The notes below the pieces were generated by a model. It had not been told where the DNA came from. It saw only the letters and a list, made by a program, of their open reading frames with translations, and did no database searches. Positions 52,293 through 62,031 of a stretch of 64,000 bases of DNA are shown here, piece after piece; position 1 is the stretch's first letter, and every line of letters begins with the position of its first letter. This DNA comes from Acidobacteriota bacterium (GTDB taxonomy: Bacteria; Acidobacteriota; Vicinamibacteria; Marinacidobacterales; Marinacidobacteraceae). Both the position numbers and the translations under genes were made by a program. Location of the stretch: contig JAJDUD010000044.1 in the NCBI GenBank assembly GCA_022826825.1, forward strand, positions 32,644-96,643, in the 5' to 3' direction.

Positions 52293-53615
52293 TCAGGGGG
52301 ACGCGGTCGCGGTCGTGGGGCTGCAGGCCGGAGCCACGAGTCGCCCCAGGGACGCCTCGAACTTCGCCCTGCCTTCCGCCGAAGCCCCGACCTTGTCGAG
52401 CAGCGCCGGCAACTCGGCCAGCGAAAGCCGCCGCCCGGAGCTCTTCCTGCTCGCGTCCCCGGCCGCGTCGAACCACAGTTGCAGCCGTGCCGGCGCCGCT
52501 GCGCTGCCGGCCGCCCGGATGGCGGAGGTCAGTTCCCGCCGCGTCACCGCGCCGTCTCCGTCGGAGTCGGCCCGGCGGAAATGGAACAGCAGGATGCGGC
52601 TCCAGTGCCTCGTGACGTACCGCCTCGCGAAATCGTCCACGACCTCGATGCGGCTCACCCGGCGGTCCCCGTCGCGATCCAGGTTGGCGAGCCTGGCCTC
52701 CTGGAGCCGGGTCATTCCGTCCTCGTTCCTCTCGGCGCCCGGATCGGGAACGAACAGCGCGTACTCCCGCGGGCTCAACACCCCGTCGCCGTCCACGTCG
52801 CCGAGCATGCGGCGCTCGACCTGATGTTCGAGGCTCTGCCACAGACCGGCCCCGGTCTCGCCCGGCTCGACGAAACCGTTGCCGTCGACATCCAGGTCCA
52901 TGACCCAGTTCATCTGCCGCGGCCGGTGGCGGCCGGGATTCATGATCTCCACCAGGCGGCCGACCGGCGCCCTTCCGCTGCATTCGAGATCCATCGCCCG
53001 CTGGAACCAGTCGCCGAACACCGCGAGTTGTTCACGGATGGCCGCGGCCTCGTCACGCCCGGAGCTGCGAACGACGGCAAGACTCTCGGGAGCAACGGTC
53101 CGCTCGCTGCTCCGGGTCACCGGGACCTGCAGTCCGTCCACCATGGCGCAGAGCCGGTCGGTGCAGGCCTGCGCATCCACCTGGATCCAGCCTCCGGGAT
53201 CCGCGCGGACGACGCGGGCCGCGAAGAACGAGCGCTCCTCGAAGCCCCAGGTGTACCAGCGGAGCTCGGGCTGCGAGAGTTCCGTCGGGACCGTCTGCCG
53301 CCAGGGCGGGGCCAGCTCGATCCCGGGTGACGGCGTGATGCGGGTCGGCAACTCCGTGTCCGGCCTGTCCTTGCCCGTCACCTCGGCGGCGCGCAGCACG
53401 TTGTCCATCGAGTAGGTGTGCCACCCCGGTTCGTGCCGCACCTCGACGATAAGCCAGTCGGTCTCGATCCGCGCCGCGTAGCTCACGGCGAGTTGGTCGC
53501 CCAGCCAGACCTCTTTTCGCGTGGCATCCCCGGACTCGTTCGCGGCGGCGGTCGCCGCAAGGCCGGCAAGGCACAGCAATGCGAACGTGCCTCGTACGCG
53601 AGTCGGATCTTTCAT
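52293..53615 (-). CDS. DsbD-N-like domain fused to EF-hands, exported
   Basis: 440 residues. Signal peptide, then a domain like the N-terminal part of thiol:disulfide interchange protein DsbD (about 35-180, with WHTYSMDN, YTWGFEERSFF and the CTDRLC pair). The second half has four EF-hand loops: DLDVDGNGFVEPGE (about 240), DVDGDGVLSPRE (about 271), NLDRDGDRRVSRIE (about 312) and DSDGDGAVTRRE (about 348). I know no standard family with this fusion. It suggests a calcium-sensing periplasmic redox or chaperone protein. The start lacks a ribosome site; AAACTG-N10-CAGTTT lies upstream. Confidence 0.8.
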   Translation of the reverse strand: MKDPTRVRGTFALLCLAGLAATAAANESGDATRKEVWLGDQLAVSYAARIETDWLIVEVRHEPGWHTYSMDNVLRAAEVTGKDRPDTELPTRITPSPGIELAPPWRQTVPTELSQPELRWYTWGFEERSFFAARVVRADPGGWIQVDAQACTDRLCAMVDGLQVPVTRSSERTVAPESLAVVRSSGRDEAAAIREQLAVFGDWFQRAMDLECSGRAPVGRLVEIMNPGRHRPRQMNWVMDLDVDGNGFVEPGETGAGLWQSLEHQVERRMLGDVDGDGVLSPREYALFVPDPGAERNEDGMTRLQEARLANLDRDGDRRVSRIEVVDDFARRYVTRHWSRILLFHFRRADSDGDGAVTRRELTSAIRAAGSAAAPARLQLWFDAAGDASRKSSGRRLSLAELPALLDKVGASAEGRAKFEASLGRLVAPACSPTTATASP

Positions 53616-53756
53616 CGAAGTGGGGCCGGCGGAGCGTCCTGGGGGTCAGGTCTCGGCCGGAGGGTGAAACTGAAACCCTATACCAGTTTGACCACTCGGC
53701 CAAGTCCGAAAAGGCGGCGCCGGGAGCGGTTTCGAACGGGTCCGCGCGCCGGCCGG

Positions 53757-56700
53757 TCAGTTCCCCAGGGACTCCACGACCCGCTGGAGTTCCTCGAGCA
53801 GACCGCCGAGGATCGGGTCCAGGTCATCGAACCGCTCGAACGCGGAATCGGTCGGCCGTGAGTCGGCCCCCTCGACGTATCCGTAGAGGAGGTCGAGCTG
53901 CTGGATCAACTTGGGAGCGTAGTCCTGGTCCTCGCGGTCGTAGTCCTCGGGCAGCGGCACGAGCTCCCGTTCGATCCGGGTGAGCCGTTCGGCGACGGAC
54001 GCCGGCGCCCCCTCGCGCAGCTCCCGGATCTCCGCCACCGCCCGGTGGAGGTCGGTGATCCGGTCCCGGATCCGGAGCAGCAGGTCGAACTGGCTCTGGA
54101 ACTCCTCGCCCGTGGTGGTGACCCGTGGATCGGTCAGCACCTCGATCGGCTGGGTCCCGCTCCAGTTCCCGGTCGAGACGCGGACCTGGTAGGTCCCCGG
54201 CACCACCAGCGGCCCGAGCGGCGCGCCGCCGAGCGCCGAGGGATGCCTGAGATCCCACACGAAGCGGTTCAGGCCGGCGTTGAAGAAGGTGCTCTCCTCC
54301 TTGAAGAAGGGCGCCTCCGGCCGGGCGATCACGGAAGGATCCTTGGGGTCGTCCTCGCTGGAAAAGCGCCGGAGGACCTCCCCCGCCCCGTCGAGGATCT
54401 CGAGGGTCACTTCGCCTTCCGGAGCCTCGGCGAACCACGTGTAGATCGTGGCGCCGTTCGGGGCGTCGGTGCCCTGCCGGTCCCGGGTGATGCGCGCGCC
54501 CCCGTAGAGGTCGCGGGGGTTCGCGACCGACCGCCAGCCGCCCACGTACTCGTCCACCGCTTCCTCCTCCGCGGTCCTTGTCCGGTGGGCGTCCCGGGGC
54601 GCGAAGAGGTGCGCCGCCGACGCCGCCACCTCGTCCGTCAACTGGTGGAGCGGGGACAGGTCGTCGAGGATCCAGAACGAGCGGCCCTTCGTCGAGAGCA
54701 CCAGGTCCTTTTCGTGGACGACCAGGTCGGTGACGGGGGCCACCGGGAAGTTGAGCTGGAGCGACTGCCAGTGCGCGCCGTCGTCGAAGGAAACGAACAC
54801 CCCGTACTCGGTGCCGGCGTAGAGCAGCCCTTTCCGGTCGGGATCCTCCCGCACCACCCGCACCCACTGGTCGGCGGGGATTCCGTTCGTCCCGTCGGTC
54901 AGGAGTTCCCAGCTCTGCCCGAAGTCGTCGGTGCGGAAGACGTAGGGCCGGAAGTCGTCGAGGCGGAAACGCACGACGGAGAGGAAGGCCCTCCCCGCCG
55001 TGTGCGGCGAGACCTCCAGGATGTTCACGGTCCCGGAGTCCGGCATGTCCGGCGGGGTGATGTTCGTCCAGTTCTCCCCGGCGTCCCGCGAGAGGTGGAC
55101 GAGGCCGTCGTCGGTGCCGGCCCAGAGCACCCCCGGAATGTGCTTCGATTCGGCGAGCGCGAAGATGGTGCAGTAGACCTCCTCGCTCGTCACCTCGCGG
55201 GTGATGGGGCCGCCCCAGGTGCCGATCCGCTCGGGATCGGCCGTGGTCAGGTCGGGGCTGATGATCTCCCAGGTCTGTCCCTCGTTCGAGGAGCGGTGGA
55301 CCACGTGCGAGGCGTGGTAGAGGACGTTCGGGTCGTGGGGCGAGAGGATGATGGGCGCGGTCCGCTGGAACCGGTAGCGGAGGTGCTTCGCGGGCATCCC
55401 GCCCACCTCTGGATACGCCTTGATCGGGCGGATCTGGCCGGTGGCGCGGTCGAAGCGGGTGATCGCGCCGCTCGTGCTCCCGGCGAAGACGATGTTCGGG
55501 TTGTCGGGCCGGATCACCGCGACCCCGCCCTCCATGCCCCCGACCCCGTCCCAGTGCTGGAGTTGGAGCCGCATGCCGTAGTGGCCGGACCGGCTGGGCA
55601 CCGAGAGCACCTCCCAGGTGTCCTGCGCCGAGCCGTACACCCGGTAGGGGAACTGGTTGTCCACACTGACCCGGTACATCTCCGAGGTCGGCTGGTTGAG
55701 CTGGCTCGACCAGGTGCGTCCCCCGTTCCAGGAGACGTTCGCGCCGCCGTCGTTTCCCTGGACCATGATCCGGTTGTTGCCCGGATTGATCCAGAGGTCG
55801 TGGTTGTCGCCGTGCGGGGTGGCAATGAGGTCGAAGGTCTCGCCGGCGTCGTCCGAGCGGTGGAAGTAGCGGCTCACCACGTAGACCCGGTCCACGTCCA
55901 CCGGATCCGCGTAGATGTGCATGTAGTACCAGGGCCGGTTCTGGAGTTCGCGGTCGTCGTTGATGAGCTGGAACGAGGCGCCGGCGTCGTCCGAGCGATA
56001 GACGCCGCCGTCCCGCGCCTCGACGAGCGCCCAGACCCGGTTCGGGTTCGCGCCGGAAACCGAGATCCCGGTCCGCCCGATCATCCCCGTGGGCAGGCCG
56101 TTCGTGAGTTCCGTCCAGGTGTCGCCGCCGTCCGCGGTCTTGTAGATGCCGCCTTCCTCGCTGCCCGAGATCATGGTCCAGGGCTTTCGCTCCGCGGTCC
56201 ACATGGTGGCGTAGAGCACGTCCGGGTTCGAGGGGTCCATGGCGATTTCGTTCGCGCCGGTCCGCTCGCTGACGTAGAGCACCTTCTGCCAGTTCGCGCC
56301 GCCGTCGGTGGTCCGGAAGACGCCGCGCATCTCGTTGGGCCCGAAGGCGTGGCCGAGCACCGCCGCGTGGGCGATGTCCGGGTTCCGCGGATGGATGATC
56401 ACCCGGCCGATCTGCCCGGCGTCGCGGAGTCCGACGTGGGTCCAGCTCTCACCGCCGTCCGTGGACTTGTACATCCCGTCCCCCGGGGAGACGTTGCCCC
56501 GGATGGCGGTCGAACCGCTTCCCACGTAGACAATGCTCGGGTCGGAGTCCGCCACGTCGATGGCGCCGATGGAACTCGAGGTGTAGTAGCCGTCCGAGAC
56601 GTTCACCCAGCTCTCGCCGGCGTCGGTCGTCTTCCAGAGGCCGCCGCCGTTCGTGCCCATGAAGTAGGTCCAGGGCTCTTCGGCGATGCCGGCCACCGCG

Positions 56701-56843
56701 GTGACCCGGGACCCCTTGTGGGGCCCGATCATGCGGTACTTGAGGGCCTGGTAGGTGGCCGGGTCGTGGACATCGTTCTGCGCCCCGGCCACGGCCGGGG
56801 CGAGCAGGAGCGTCAAGGCGAGCAGCCGGGTGGTGAGTTTCAT
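53757..56843 (-). CDS. Sortilin/VPS10-like beta-propeller protein (BNR/Asp-box repeats)
   Basis: 1,028 residues. ATG 56843 follows AAGGAG and starts a signal peptide (cleavage after AGAQ). At least ten Asp-box repeats (STDGGESW, TTDGGANW, SDDAGETF, SRDAGENW and similar) build two or more propellers to about residue 740. A beta-domain and a C-terminal helical segment rich in Asp/Glu follow. Large exported members are frequent in Acidobacteriota and Bacteroidota. Enzyme activity is unproven; these are often called glycosyl hydrolases. Last gene of a unit with a lipocalin-like lipoprotein and TonB receptor. Confidence 0.9.
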   Translation of the reverse strand: MKLTTRLLALTLLLAPAVAGAQNDVHDPATYQALKYRMIGPHKGSRVTAVAGIAEEPWTYFMGTNGGGLWKTTDAGESWVNVSDGYYTSSSIGAIDVADSDPSIVYVGSGSTAIRGNVSPGDGMYKSTDGGESWTHVGLRDAGQIGRVIIHPRNPDIAHAAVLGHAFGPNEMRGVFRTTDGGANWQKVLYVSERTGANEIAMDPSNPDVLYATMWTAERKPWTMISGSEEGGIYKTADGGDTWTELTNGLPTGMIGRTGISVSGANPNRVWALVEARDGGVYRSDDAGASFQLINDDRELQNRPWYYMHIYADPVDVDRVYVVSRYFHRSDDAGETFDLIATPHGDNHDLWINPGNNRIMVQGNDGGANVSWNGGRTWSSQLNQPTSEMYRVSVDNQFPYRVYGSAQDTWEVLSVPSRSGHYGMRLQLQHWDGVGGMEGGVAVIRPDNPNIVFAGSTSGAITRFDRATGQIRPIKAYPEVGGMPAKHLRYRFQRTAPIILSPHDPNVLYHASHVVHRSSNEGQTWEIISPDLTTADPERIGTWGGPITREVTSEEVYCTIFALAESKHIPGVLWAGTDDGLVHLSRDAGENWTNITPPDMPDSGTVNILEVSPHTAGRAFLSVVRFRLDDFRPYVFRTDDFGQSWELLTDGTNGIPADQWVRVVREDPDRKGLLYAGTEYGVFVSFDDGAHWQSLQLNFPVAPVTDLVVHEKDLVLSTKGRSFWILDDLSPLHQLTDEVAASAAHLFAPRDAHRTRTAEEEAVDEYVGGWRSVANPRDLYGGARITRDRQGTDAPNGATIYTWFAEAPEGEVTLEILDGAGEVLRRFSSEDDPKDPSVIARPEAPFFKEESTFFNAGLNRFVWDLRHPSALGGAPLGPLVVPGTYQVRVSTGNWSGTQPIEVLTDPRVTTTGEEFQSQFDLLLRIRDRITDLHRAVAEIRELREGAPASVAERLTRIERELVPLPEDYDREDQDYAPKLIQQLDLLYGYVEGADSRPTDSAFERFDDLDPILGGLLEELQRVVESLGN

Positions 56844-56968
56844 CGTTGCTCCTTTCTTCGGCGCGCCGCGTCCCGTCAGGACGTGCGGCGCTGCGCGGTT
56901 TCGCTCCGTTCGGCGGAGCGGTGCCGGCCGGAGGCCGGCGTTCCCTTCCGTCTGCACCTCGCCTCCCG
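56844..56968. repeat. Dispersed two-hairpin repeat
   Basis: CGCTCCG-TTCGG-CGGAGCG pairing followed by GCCGGCC-GGA-GGCCGGC and the GGCGTTCC end, between the lipoprotein stop and the propeller gene start. Confidence 0.75.
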
Positions 56969-57493
56969 TTACTCGAGCCGGCGGTAGATCACCTGGACCG
57001 CGGGACCCGACTCCTCGGTGCGGCGCGGCAGATCCACGAACATCCGGTCCCCCTCCACCCGGACCTTGGCGACCGACTCGAGGCCGATGATGTCCGGTCC
57101 CAGGCTGACGTCCCACTGGCGCCGGAGGGTGTCGCCTTCGATCTGGTAGGTGCCGGCGGTCCCGGAGTAGTTGAGGAGCTGCTCGTAGTGCGCGACCTGC
57201 TCCTCGGGTGAGAGCTCCGCGAGCTCCGCGGCCGAGCGGGCGGTCCGGTTGTTGTCCATCCGGGCGAGGCAGTGGTAGCCGTTCGTGAAGACCCAGATGC
57301 CGCTCCAGGTGGAGTCGTCGCGGACGAGTTCCCCGGTCTCGGTGTTCGTCTCCGAGACGAAGGCCCAGACCCCGGTGATGAGAGTTCCCTCGTCCTCCTC
57401 TTCCATCGGCGGCGCCGCGGCGCAGGCGCCCAGCGCAAGCGCCGCGCCGGACACGAGCAACGAGAGGAAGGTCAGCCGATCGGTCGTCTTCAT
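56969..57493 (-). CDS. Lipocalin-like lipoprotein
   Basis: 174 residues, signal peptide with lipobox LGAC (Cys24). The mature part is a small beta-barrel-like domain with GVWAFVSETNTETGEL at its start and GTYQIEGDTLRRQWDVS in the middle, as in lipocalin-like domains of unknown ligand. Located between the TonB receptor and the propeller protein on the same strand; a shared substrate is possible. Confidence 0.75.
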   Translation of the reverse strand: MKTTDRLTFLSLLVSGAALALGACAAAPPMEEEDEGTLITGVWAFVSETNTETGELVRDDSTWSGIWVFTNGYHCLARMDNNRTARSAAELAELSPEEQVAHYEQLLNYSGTAGTYQIEGDTLRRQWDVSLGPDIIGLESVAKVRVEGDRMFVDLPRRTEESGPAVQVIYRRLE

Positions 57494-57585
57494 GATGAAT
57501 CTCCCCTGCGCGGAGACTTGCTGCCTCCGCGCTCTGTGGACAAGGTGACGTGAGGCGCCCTCCCTCGAGAGTGCCGGTTCGGACC

Positions 57586-57612
57586 GGTGCCGCCACCGGC
57601 GGCGGCGGCACC
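57586..57612 (-). terminator. GC-rich hairpin after the TonB receptor gene
   Basis: GGTGCCGCC and GGCGGCACC form a perfect 9-bp stem 14 bases past the receptor stop. No T-tract, so termination strength is uncertain. Confidence 0.4.
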
Positions 57613-57625
57613 GGCCGGGCTGCCC

Positions 57626-60478
57626 CTAGAACCGGATCCGGAGGGCCAGCTCCATCTGCCGGGCCTCGGACACCTGCGTCGACTGCCCGAAGCCTCCGGA
57701 ACGGAGGTTCCCGTTCGGAGGGAAGTAGTTGGCGCGGTTCAGCAGGTTGAACACCTGGAAGATGGCCTCGACGTAGGCGTTGTCGCCGAAACGGAACTCC
57801 TTCGCCGCCAGCACGTCCACGGTGGCGTAGGCAGGACACTCGACCGAGGAAACGGTCGACAACCCGTTGGCGGTCCGGTACGCGTTCGCCGCGTTCAGAT
57901 CGAGATCGCGGCAGCCGTCGCGGAGATTGATTCCCGGCGGCCGGTCCCCGCCGATGCCGTCCCCGTTCAGGTCGGTGCCCGCCACCACGTCGAACGGGAG
58001 GCTGCTCTGGTAGCGGACGATGCCGCTCAGGTTGACTCCCCCGGGGAGCATCGCCAGACCACTGACCGTCAGCCGGTGCCGCCGGTCGGCGGGCACGTGC
58101 CCGTAGTCGGCGCCGCGGTTGAAGTGGTCCGCGGGGAACCGCTCGTTGTCGGCCTGCACGTCGGCGAGCGTGTAGGAGCCGAGCATCTGCCAGTTGTTCG
58201 CGAGCCGTTTGGTCACTCTCGCCGACAGGGCGCGGTACTTCATCTCGCCGTCCGTCATGCCGGCGGTGACGCGGCCGATGGGGGCGTAGGGCCGGACCCC
58301 TCCCGCCGTCAACGGGTAGTTGAAGTCGATCTGGGTGTGCTGGTTGAAGCCGTCGGCCGCAATGCCGTCCAGGCTGACGCTCAGATCGTCCCCGAGCTGG
58401 ATGCTGTAACCGAGGCTGTACTGGTTGGTGTAGGGAGTCCGGTTCTCGTTGCCCTGGATGGAGTAGTTGCGCTGGGAACGGGCCACCTCGAAGGGGTCCT
58501 GCCCTTCATACGGATCGGGATAGCTGGGGTTCTGGATCACCACCAGCAGGTCCTCGGGGTTCCGCTCGGCGCGCGGGGCGCCGTTCGCCCGGTAGCGGTT
58601 GTAGAAGACGCCCCACGCGGCCCGCACCGACTGGCGGCCGTCGCCGCTCGGGTCCCACACGAATCCCACCCGGGGGCCGAAGTTGTCGCTGTCCCCGCGG
58701 GTGCTGTTGTCGTAGAACGGGAAGAGGGACGGATCGAGCCGGCCAGCCGGGCGCACGACCCGGTCCCGGACGAGGATCTCGGGCACCGTTTCCTCGAGCA
58801 GGTTCTCGTTCCAGACGCCCTGCTGCAGGTCGTACCGCAGACCGAGGTTCAGCGTGAGCCGGGGGTTCACGATCCAGGTGTCGCTGATGTAGATGGAGTG
58901 CTCCGTGTTCTCGAAGTCGTCGTAGCGGGGCAGCAGCCGCTGCCGGAACCGGTCGGGGTGGGTGGAGGGATCGTTCGGGTCGTACGGCGCGTCGGAGGAG
59001 AACCACCACTCTTCGGCGACGCCGACGTTGTCCGGTTCCCAGTCGATGAACGTGAGGTCCACGCCGAGCTTCAGTTCGTGGCCCCCCACGTAGTGGGAGA
59101 CGTCGTTCTTGACCTGGATGTGGAGTTCCGGCCCTAGGAAGGCGGACTGGCTCCCGGTGCGGAGACTGGGGCGGTTGATGAGCGGTCCGACATCCACGCG
59201 CTCGGCCGGAAACTCGCCGGAGGCGCTCCACTTCTGGTGTCCGGGAGGCCAGCCGATGTAGGTCGCGTGCGCCACCTGGACCCGGAAGTCGTTGAAGGTA
59301 TTCGGACTCAGGAACCAGGTCTCGCCGAGCACCAGCGAATGCCGCGGGGCCCCGAAGCTGAAGCCGCTGCTCGCCGCCCGGATGCCGCCGGAGCCGCGGT
59401 GGGTCAGTTCGTTGTTGTGGTGCGCGTAGCGCGCGAACAGTCGATGATCGTCGTTGATGGCGTAGTCGAGGCGCGCGAACCCCATGAAGTTCCAGTCCGG
59501 CTTCTCGAAGGTGCCCTCTTCCGAGGGAAACGCGCCCCTGGTGTTCACCGTGAAGAAGGAGGTCTCGTCGGTGTACTCGGCGGAAAGGTAGAAGTGGGCC
59601 TTGTCCTCGACGATGGGGCCACCGAGCGATCCGCCGAACTGGTGGCGGGAGAAGTCGGGCTTTTCGTCCTGGAGCACCGTCTTGGAGTTGAGCGCCTTGG
59701 TGCGGAAGAACTCGAAGGCGCTCCCGCTGATCCGGTTCGTGCCGCTCTTGGTGACCACGTTCAGGTAGCCGCCCTGGGCGAAGCCGAAGTCGGCGCTGGC
59801 GTTGAACGCCTGGACCTTGAACTCGGCGATGCCTTCCTGCGGGAAGTCCTGCCGCGGCTCGCCCTGTTGCTGCCAGTTGTTGCTCACCCCGTCCACGTAG
59901 AAGCCGTTGGAATAGAAGGTGACGCCGGCGCCGATGTTGACGTTGTTGTAGTAGACGCCGCGGATCGCGTCCTGACTGGTGGCGGGACTCAGGGTCGCGA
60001 GATCGAGCCACTTCCGGCCCTGCATCGGCAGGACCTCCACCTGCTCCTCGGTGATGACGGTGGAGAAGTCCGCCTGGCGGGACTCGATGAGGGGGGCCGA
60101 TGCGGTGACGGTGACCGCCTCCTCAACTCCGGCCAGTTCGAGCGAGATGTTGAGGGTCACTTGCTGGGAGACCTGGAGTCGCAAACCCTCGTTGGTGACG
60201 GTCTGGAACCCATCCAGGCTCGCCATCACCGAGTAGGTGCCGACCGGAAGCGAGGGCACCTGGTACAGGCCGTCCCCTCCGGAGGTCACCGTTCGCTGAA
60301 GTCCCGTCTCCGCGTTCGTGACCGTGACGGTCGCTCCGGGCAACGCGTCCCCGCCAGGGTCGGTCACCCGCCCGTAGACACCCGCCTCCTGGGCGGCCGC
60401 GGTGGCGGCCATCCCAGCGAGCAGCGCGGCGAACAGCACCGCCAGGGGCTTCCCCCTGACACAGCTACTGACACTCAT
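57626..60478 (-). CDS. TonB-dependent receptor with N-terminal carboxypeptidase-regulatory domain
   Basis: 950-residue outer-membrane receptor. ATG 60478 follows AAAGGAGAGGG, better than the upstream in-frame ATG. Signal peptide ends near TAAAQE. The CarboxypepD_reg domain spans about 27-110 (GVYGRVTDPGGDALPG), the plug about 120-240 and the barrel to the terminal Phe (ALRIRF). It shares architecture with the receptor at 8860-11787, with low sequence identity. It begins a minus-strand unit with the lipocalin-like and propeller genes. Confidence 0.93.
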   Translation of the reverse strand: MSVSSCVRGKPLAVLFAALLAGMAATAAAQEAGVYGRVTDPGGDALPGATVTVTNAETGLQRTVTSGGDGLYQVPSLPVGTYSVMASLDGFQTVTNEGLRLQVSQQVTLNISLELAGVEEAVTVTASAPLIESRQADFSTVITEEQVEVLPMQGRKWLDLATLSPATSQDAIRGVYYNNVNIGAGVTFYSNGFYVDGVSNNWQQQGEPRQDFPQEGIAEFKVQAFNASADFGFAQGGYLNVVTKSGTNRISGSAFEFFRTKALNSKTVLQDEKPDFSRHQFGGSLGGPIVEDKAHFYLSAEYTDETSFFTVNTRGAFPSEEGTFEKPDWNFMGFARLDYAINDDHRLFARYAHHNNELTHRGSGGIRAASSGFSFGAPRHSLVLGETWFLSPNTFNDFRVQVAHATYIGWPPGHQKWSASGEFPAERVDVGPLINRPSLRTGSQSAFLGPELHIQVKNDVSHYVGGHELKLGVDLTFIDWEPDNVGVAEEWWFSSDAPYDPNDPSTHPDRFRQRLLPRYDDFENTEHSIYISDTWIVNPRLTLNLGLRYDLQQGVWNENLLEETVPEILVRDRVVRPAGRLDPSLFPFYDNSTRGDSDNFGPRVGFVWDPSGDGRQSVRAAWGVFYNRYRANGAPRAERNPEDLLVVIQNPSYPDPYEGQDPFEVARSQRNYSIQGNENRTPYTNQYSLGYSIQLGDDLSVSLDGIAADGFNQHTQIDFNYPLTAGGVRPYAPIGRVTAGMTDGEMKYRALSARVTKRLANNWQMLGSYTLADVQADNERFPADHFNRGADYGHVPADRRHRLTVSGLAMLPGGVNLSGIVRYQSSLPFDVVAGTDLNGDGIGGDRPPGINLRDGCRDLDLNAANAYRTANGLSTVSSVECPAYATVDVLAAKEFRFGDNAYVEAIFQVFNLLNRANYFPPNGNLRSGGFGQSTQVSEARQMELALRIRF

Positions 60479-60994
60479 ATCCCTCTCCTTTTTGAGGTAA
60501 ACGCGCCTCTGACGAGGCGCTACGGACAAATGCAGTCGCGCAACCGGTCAACCGGCGGGACTGGATCCGTCCATGAACGCAGCGGAGAACCCGCCGTGAG
60601 GCGGACTGCGGTACCCGCTCGAACCAATGCGCGCCGTCCAACGAACGGATTGCGCCGGTTCATACTGCAGTGGTCCTCCTCCGGCACGCCCTTGTGGCGG
60701 ACGCGACCGGATCGAGGGCCCATTAACTCGCTTCCGGGGGTCTCCCGTCAAATGCGACTCCCCCACTCCGACTTGGAGCCTGTGGCGCGAAGGCTTGGAA
60801 CGCCGACCTCCGGTCGGCACCGCGAGCCGCAGGCGAGCGGACAACGCATCGCCCAAACCACCGGATGGCACCCCCGGCCTGGAACGCCGACCTCCGGTCG
60901 GCACCGCGAGCCACAGGCGAGCGGACGGCACAACCCCACTCAGCCTCACGGCCCGGGCATCAACTCCCTCGTCCCTGCTAATCTCCCCAGTCCC
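60479..60994. repeat. Gap with two tandem dispersed repeats
   Basis: The first 300 bases hold no gene. At 60796-60842 and 60880-60926 the same block occurs twice, 84 bases apart: GGAACGCCGACCTCCGGTCG then GGCACCGCGAGCC. The repeat's second arm pairs poorly here, unlike most copies. Confidence 0.7.
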
Positions 60995-61447
60995 ATGCAA
61001 CGACGCGATGCGCTCCGGGCGACGCTCCTCCTGATCGCCGCTCCCGCCGTCACGAGAGCCGCCCGGGACGGACGCGAAGTCATCGTTTCCGGCCGCGCGG
61101 TTTGCCTGAAGGGTGGCGAACCCGGACCGGTCGCCGATTGCTCGTTCGGAGACGAATTCGGGATCGAGACGCCGGACGGCACGATCCACCGTCTGGATCC
61201 GACGGACCTTCGCGTCGAGATTCTCACCGACGAGCGGGTGAACCGTCATCCAATCGAGGTTGCGCTCTGGCAGGAGGACGGGCTCGGCAAGATCATCCGG
61301 CTCTACACGATCCAGGACGGCAAGACGATCGAGCCCTACTACTTCTGCTTCACCTGCAACATCACCTCGCACCTCCCGGGACCCTGCTGGTGCTGCCAGG
61401 AGGACTTCGAGTTCCAGGAGCGCCCCGCGCACCCGTCCACGGACTAA
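60995..61447 (+). CDS. Small exported Cys-rich protein
   Basis: 150 residues starting at ATG 60995. The N-terminus (MQRRDALRATLLLIAAP) is an export signal, twin-arginine-like. The middle is beta-rich (RLDPTDLRVEILTD) and the C-terminus holds a cysteine cluster: C118, C121 (CFTCN), C131, C133 and C134 (CWCC), with C37 and C49 earlier. The pattern could bind zinc, iron-sulfur or copper. No known family recognised. Stand-alone gene after repeats, and divergent from the TonB receptor unit. Confidence 0.7.
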   Translation: MQRRDALRATLLLIAAPAVTRAARDGREVIVSGRAVCLKGGEPGPVADCSFGDEFGIETPDGTIHRLDPTDLRVEILTDERVNRHPIEVALWQEDGLGKIIRLYTIQDGKTIEPYYFCFTCNITSHLPGPCWCCQEDFEFQERPAHPSTD

Positions 61448-61599
61448 CGGACAGGGGAGCGCCGGTCTCCAGACCGGCATCGCCCGCCAACAGCGGGCGA
61501 AATCACCGGAGCGAGCAGCCGCACGGCACCTGACCTCTTCTCGGCAAGATCGAGCCCGACGAAGGTCATCGCTTTCGGTCCATCCAACCTGAAGCCCGG
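61448..61599. repeat. Dispersed two-hairpin repeat
   Basis: GCCGGTCT-CC-AGACCGGC (61461-61478) followed by CGCCCGC-CAACA-GCGGGCG (61481-61499). No gene in the remaining 100 bases. Confidence 0.8.
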
Positions 61600-62028
61600 T
61601 TAGCTCACTGGATTCCGCCAGCGCAATCCCGAGAAACGGGCGAAGTCCCAGTCGTTCGAATGCAGTTCCGCCTGGTGCTCGATGGCAAGTGCCGCCAGGT
61701 GCGCGTCCATCACCAGTGAGGAACTGATGGCGGGGCCGCGCAGCAGCCCTTCCAGCACATCGAGATGGGACGGTCCCGGCTTCAGGATGCGGGCGCAGGG
61801 TTCCGCGAGCCAACGCCGACACTCGGCGAGCGCTTCCTCGACACTCATGGGCATCGCGACCGCCCGCCGGTTGGAAACCACTCTGGCGAAACCGAGCATG
61901 ACCATCCAGGAGAGGCCCACTGGTTCGTTCCCTGAGAGGCACTTTTCCCACCAGCTTCGGGCAGCCTCGTGTTGCGGGGAATCCGTGTTGTAGGCATAGA
62001 CCAGAAGGTTGACGTCGGGAACGACCAA
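61600..62028 (-). CDS. PIN-domain toxin (VapC family)
   Basis: 142 residues, TTG start at 62028 three bases after the antitoxin stop. Acidic ligands D5 (VPDVNLLVYA), D108 (VMDAHLAAL) and D126/D128 (SNDWDF) are present; the usual second acid is not clear, as in the subfamily with WMVMLGFARV. RNase toxins of this family stop translation when released from antitoxin. Confidence 0.88.
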   Translation of the reverse strand: MVVPDVNLLVYAYNTDSPQHEAARSWWEKCLSGNEPVGLSWMVMLGFARVVSNRRAVAMPMSVEEALAECRRWLAEPCARILKPGPSHLDVLEGLLRGPAISSSLVMDAHLAALAIEHQAELHSNDWDFARFSGLRWRNPVS

Positions 62029-62031
62029 GGC

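Noticed and set aside
53640..53720. tRNA-like sequence on the minus strand (GGCCGAGTGGTCAAAC)
   Set aside because: The D-loop resemblance is not backed by a T-arm with TTCGA, an acceptor stem or a plausible anticodon loop.
60720..60930. Small minus-strand frames near the tandem repeats
   Set aside because: They are direct translations of the repeat (ADRRSAFQA) with no independent coding signal.
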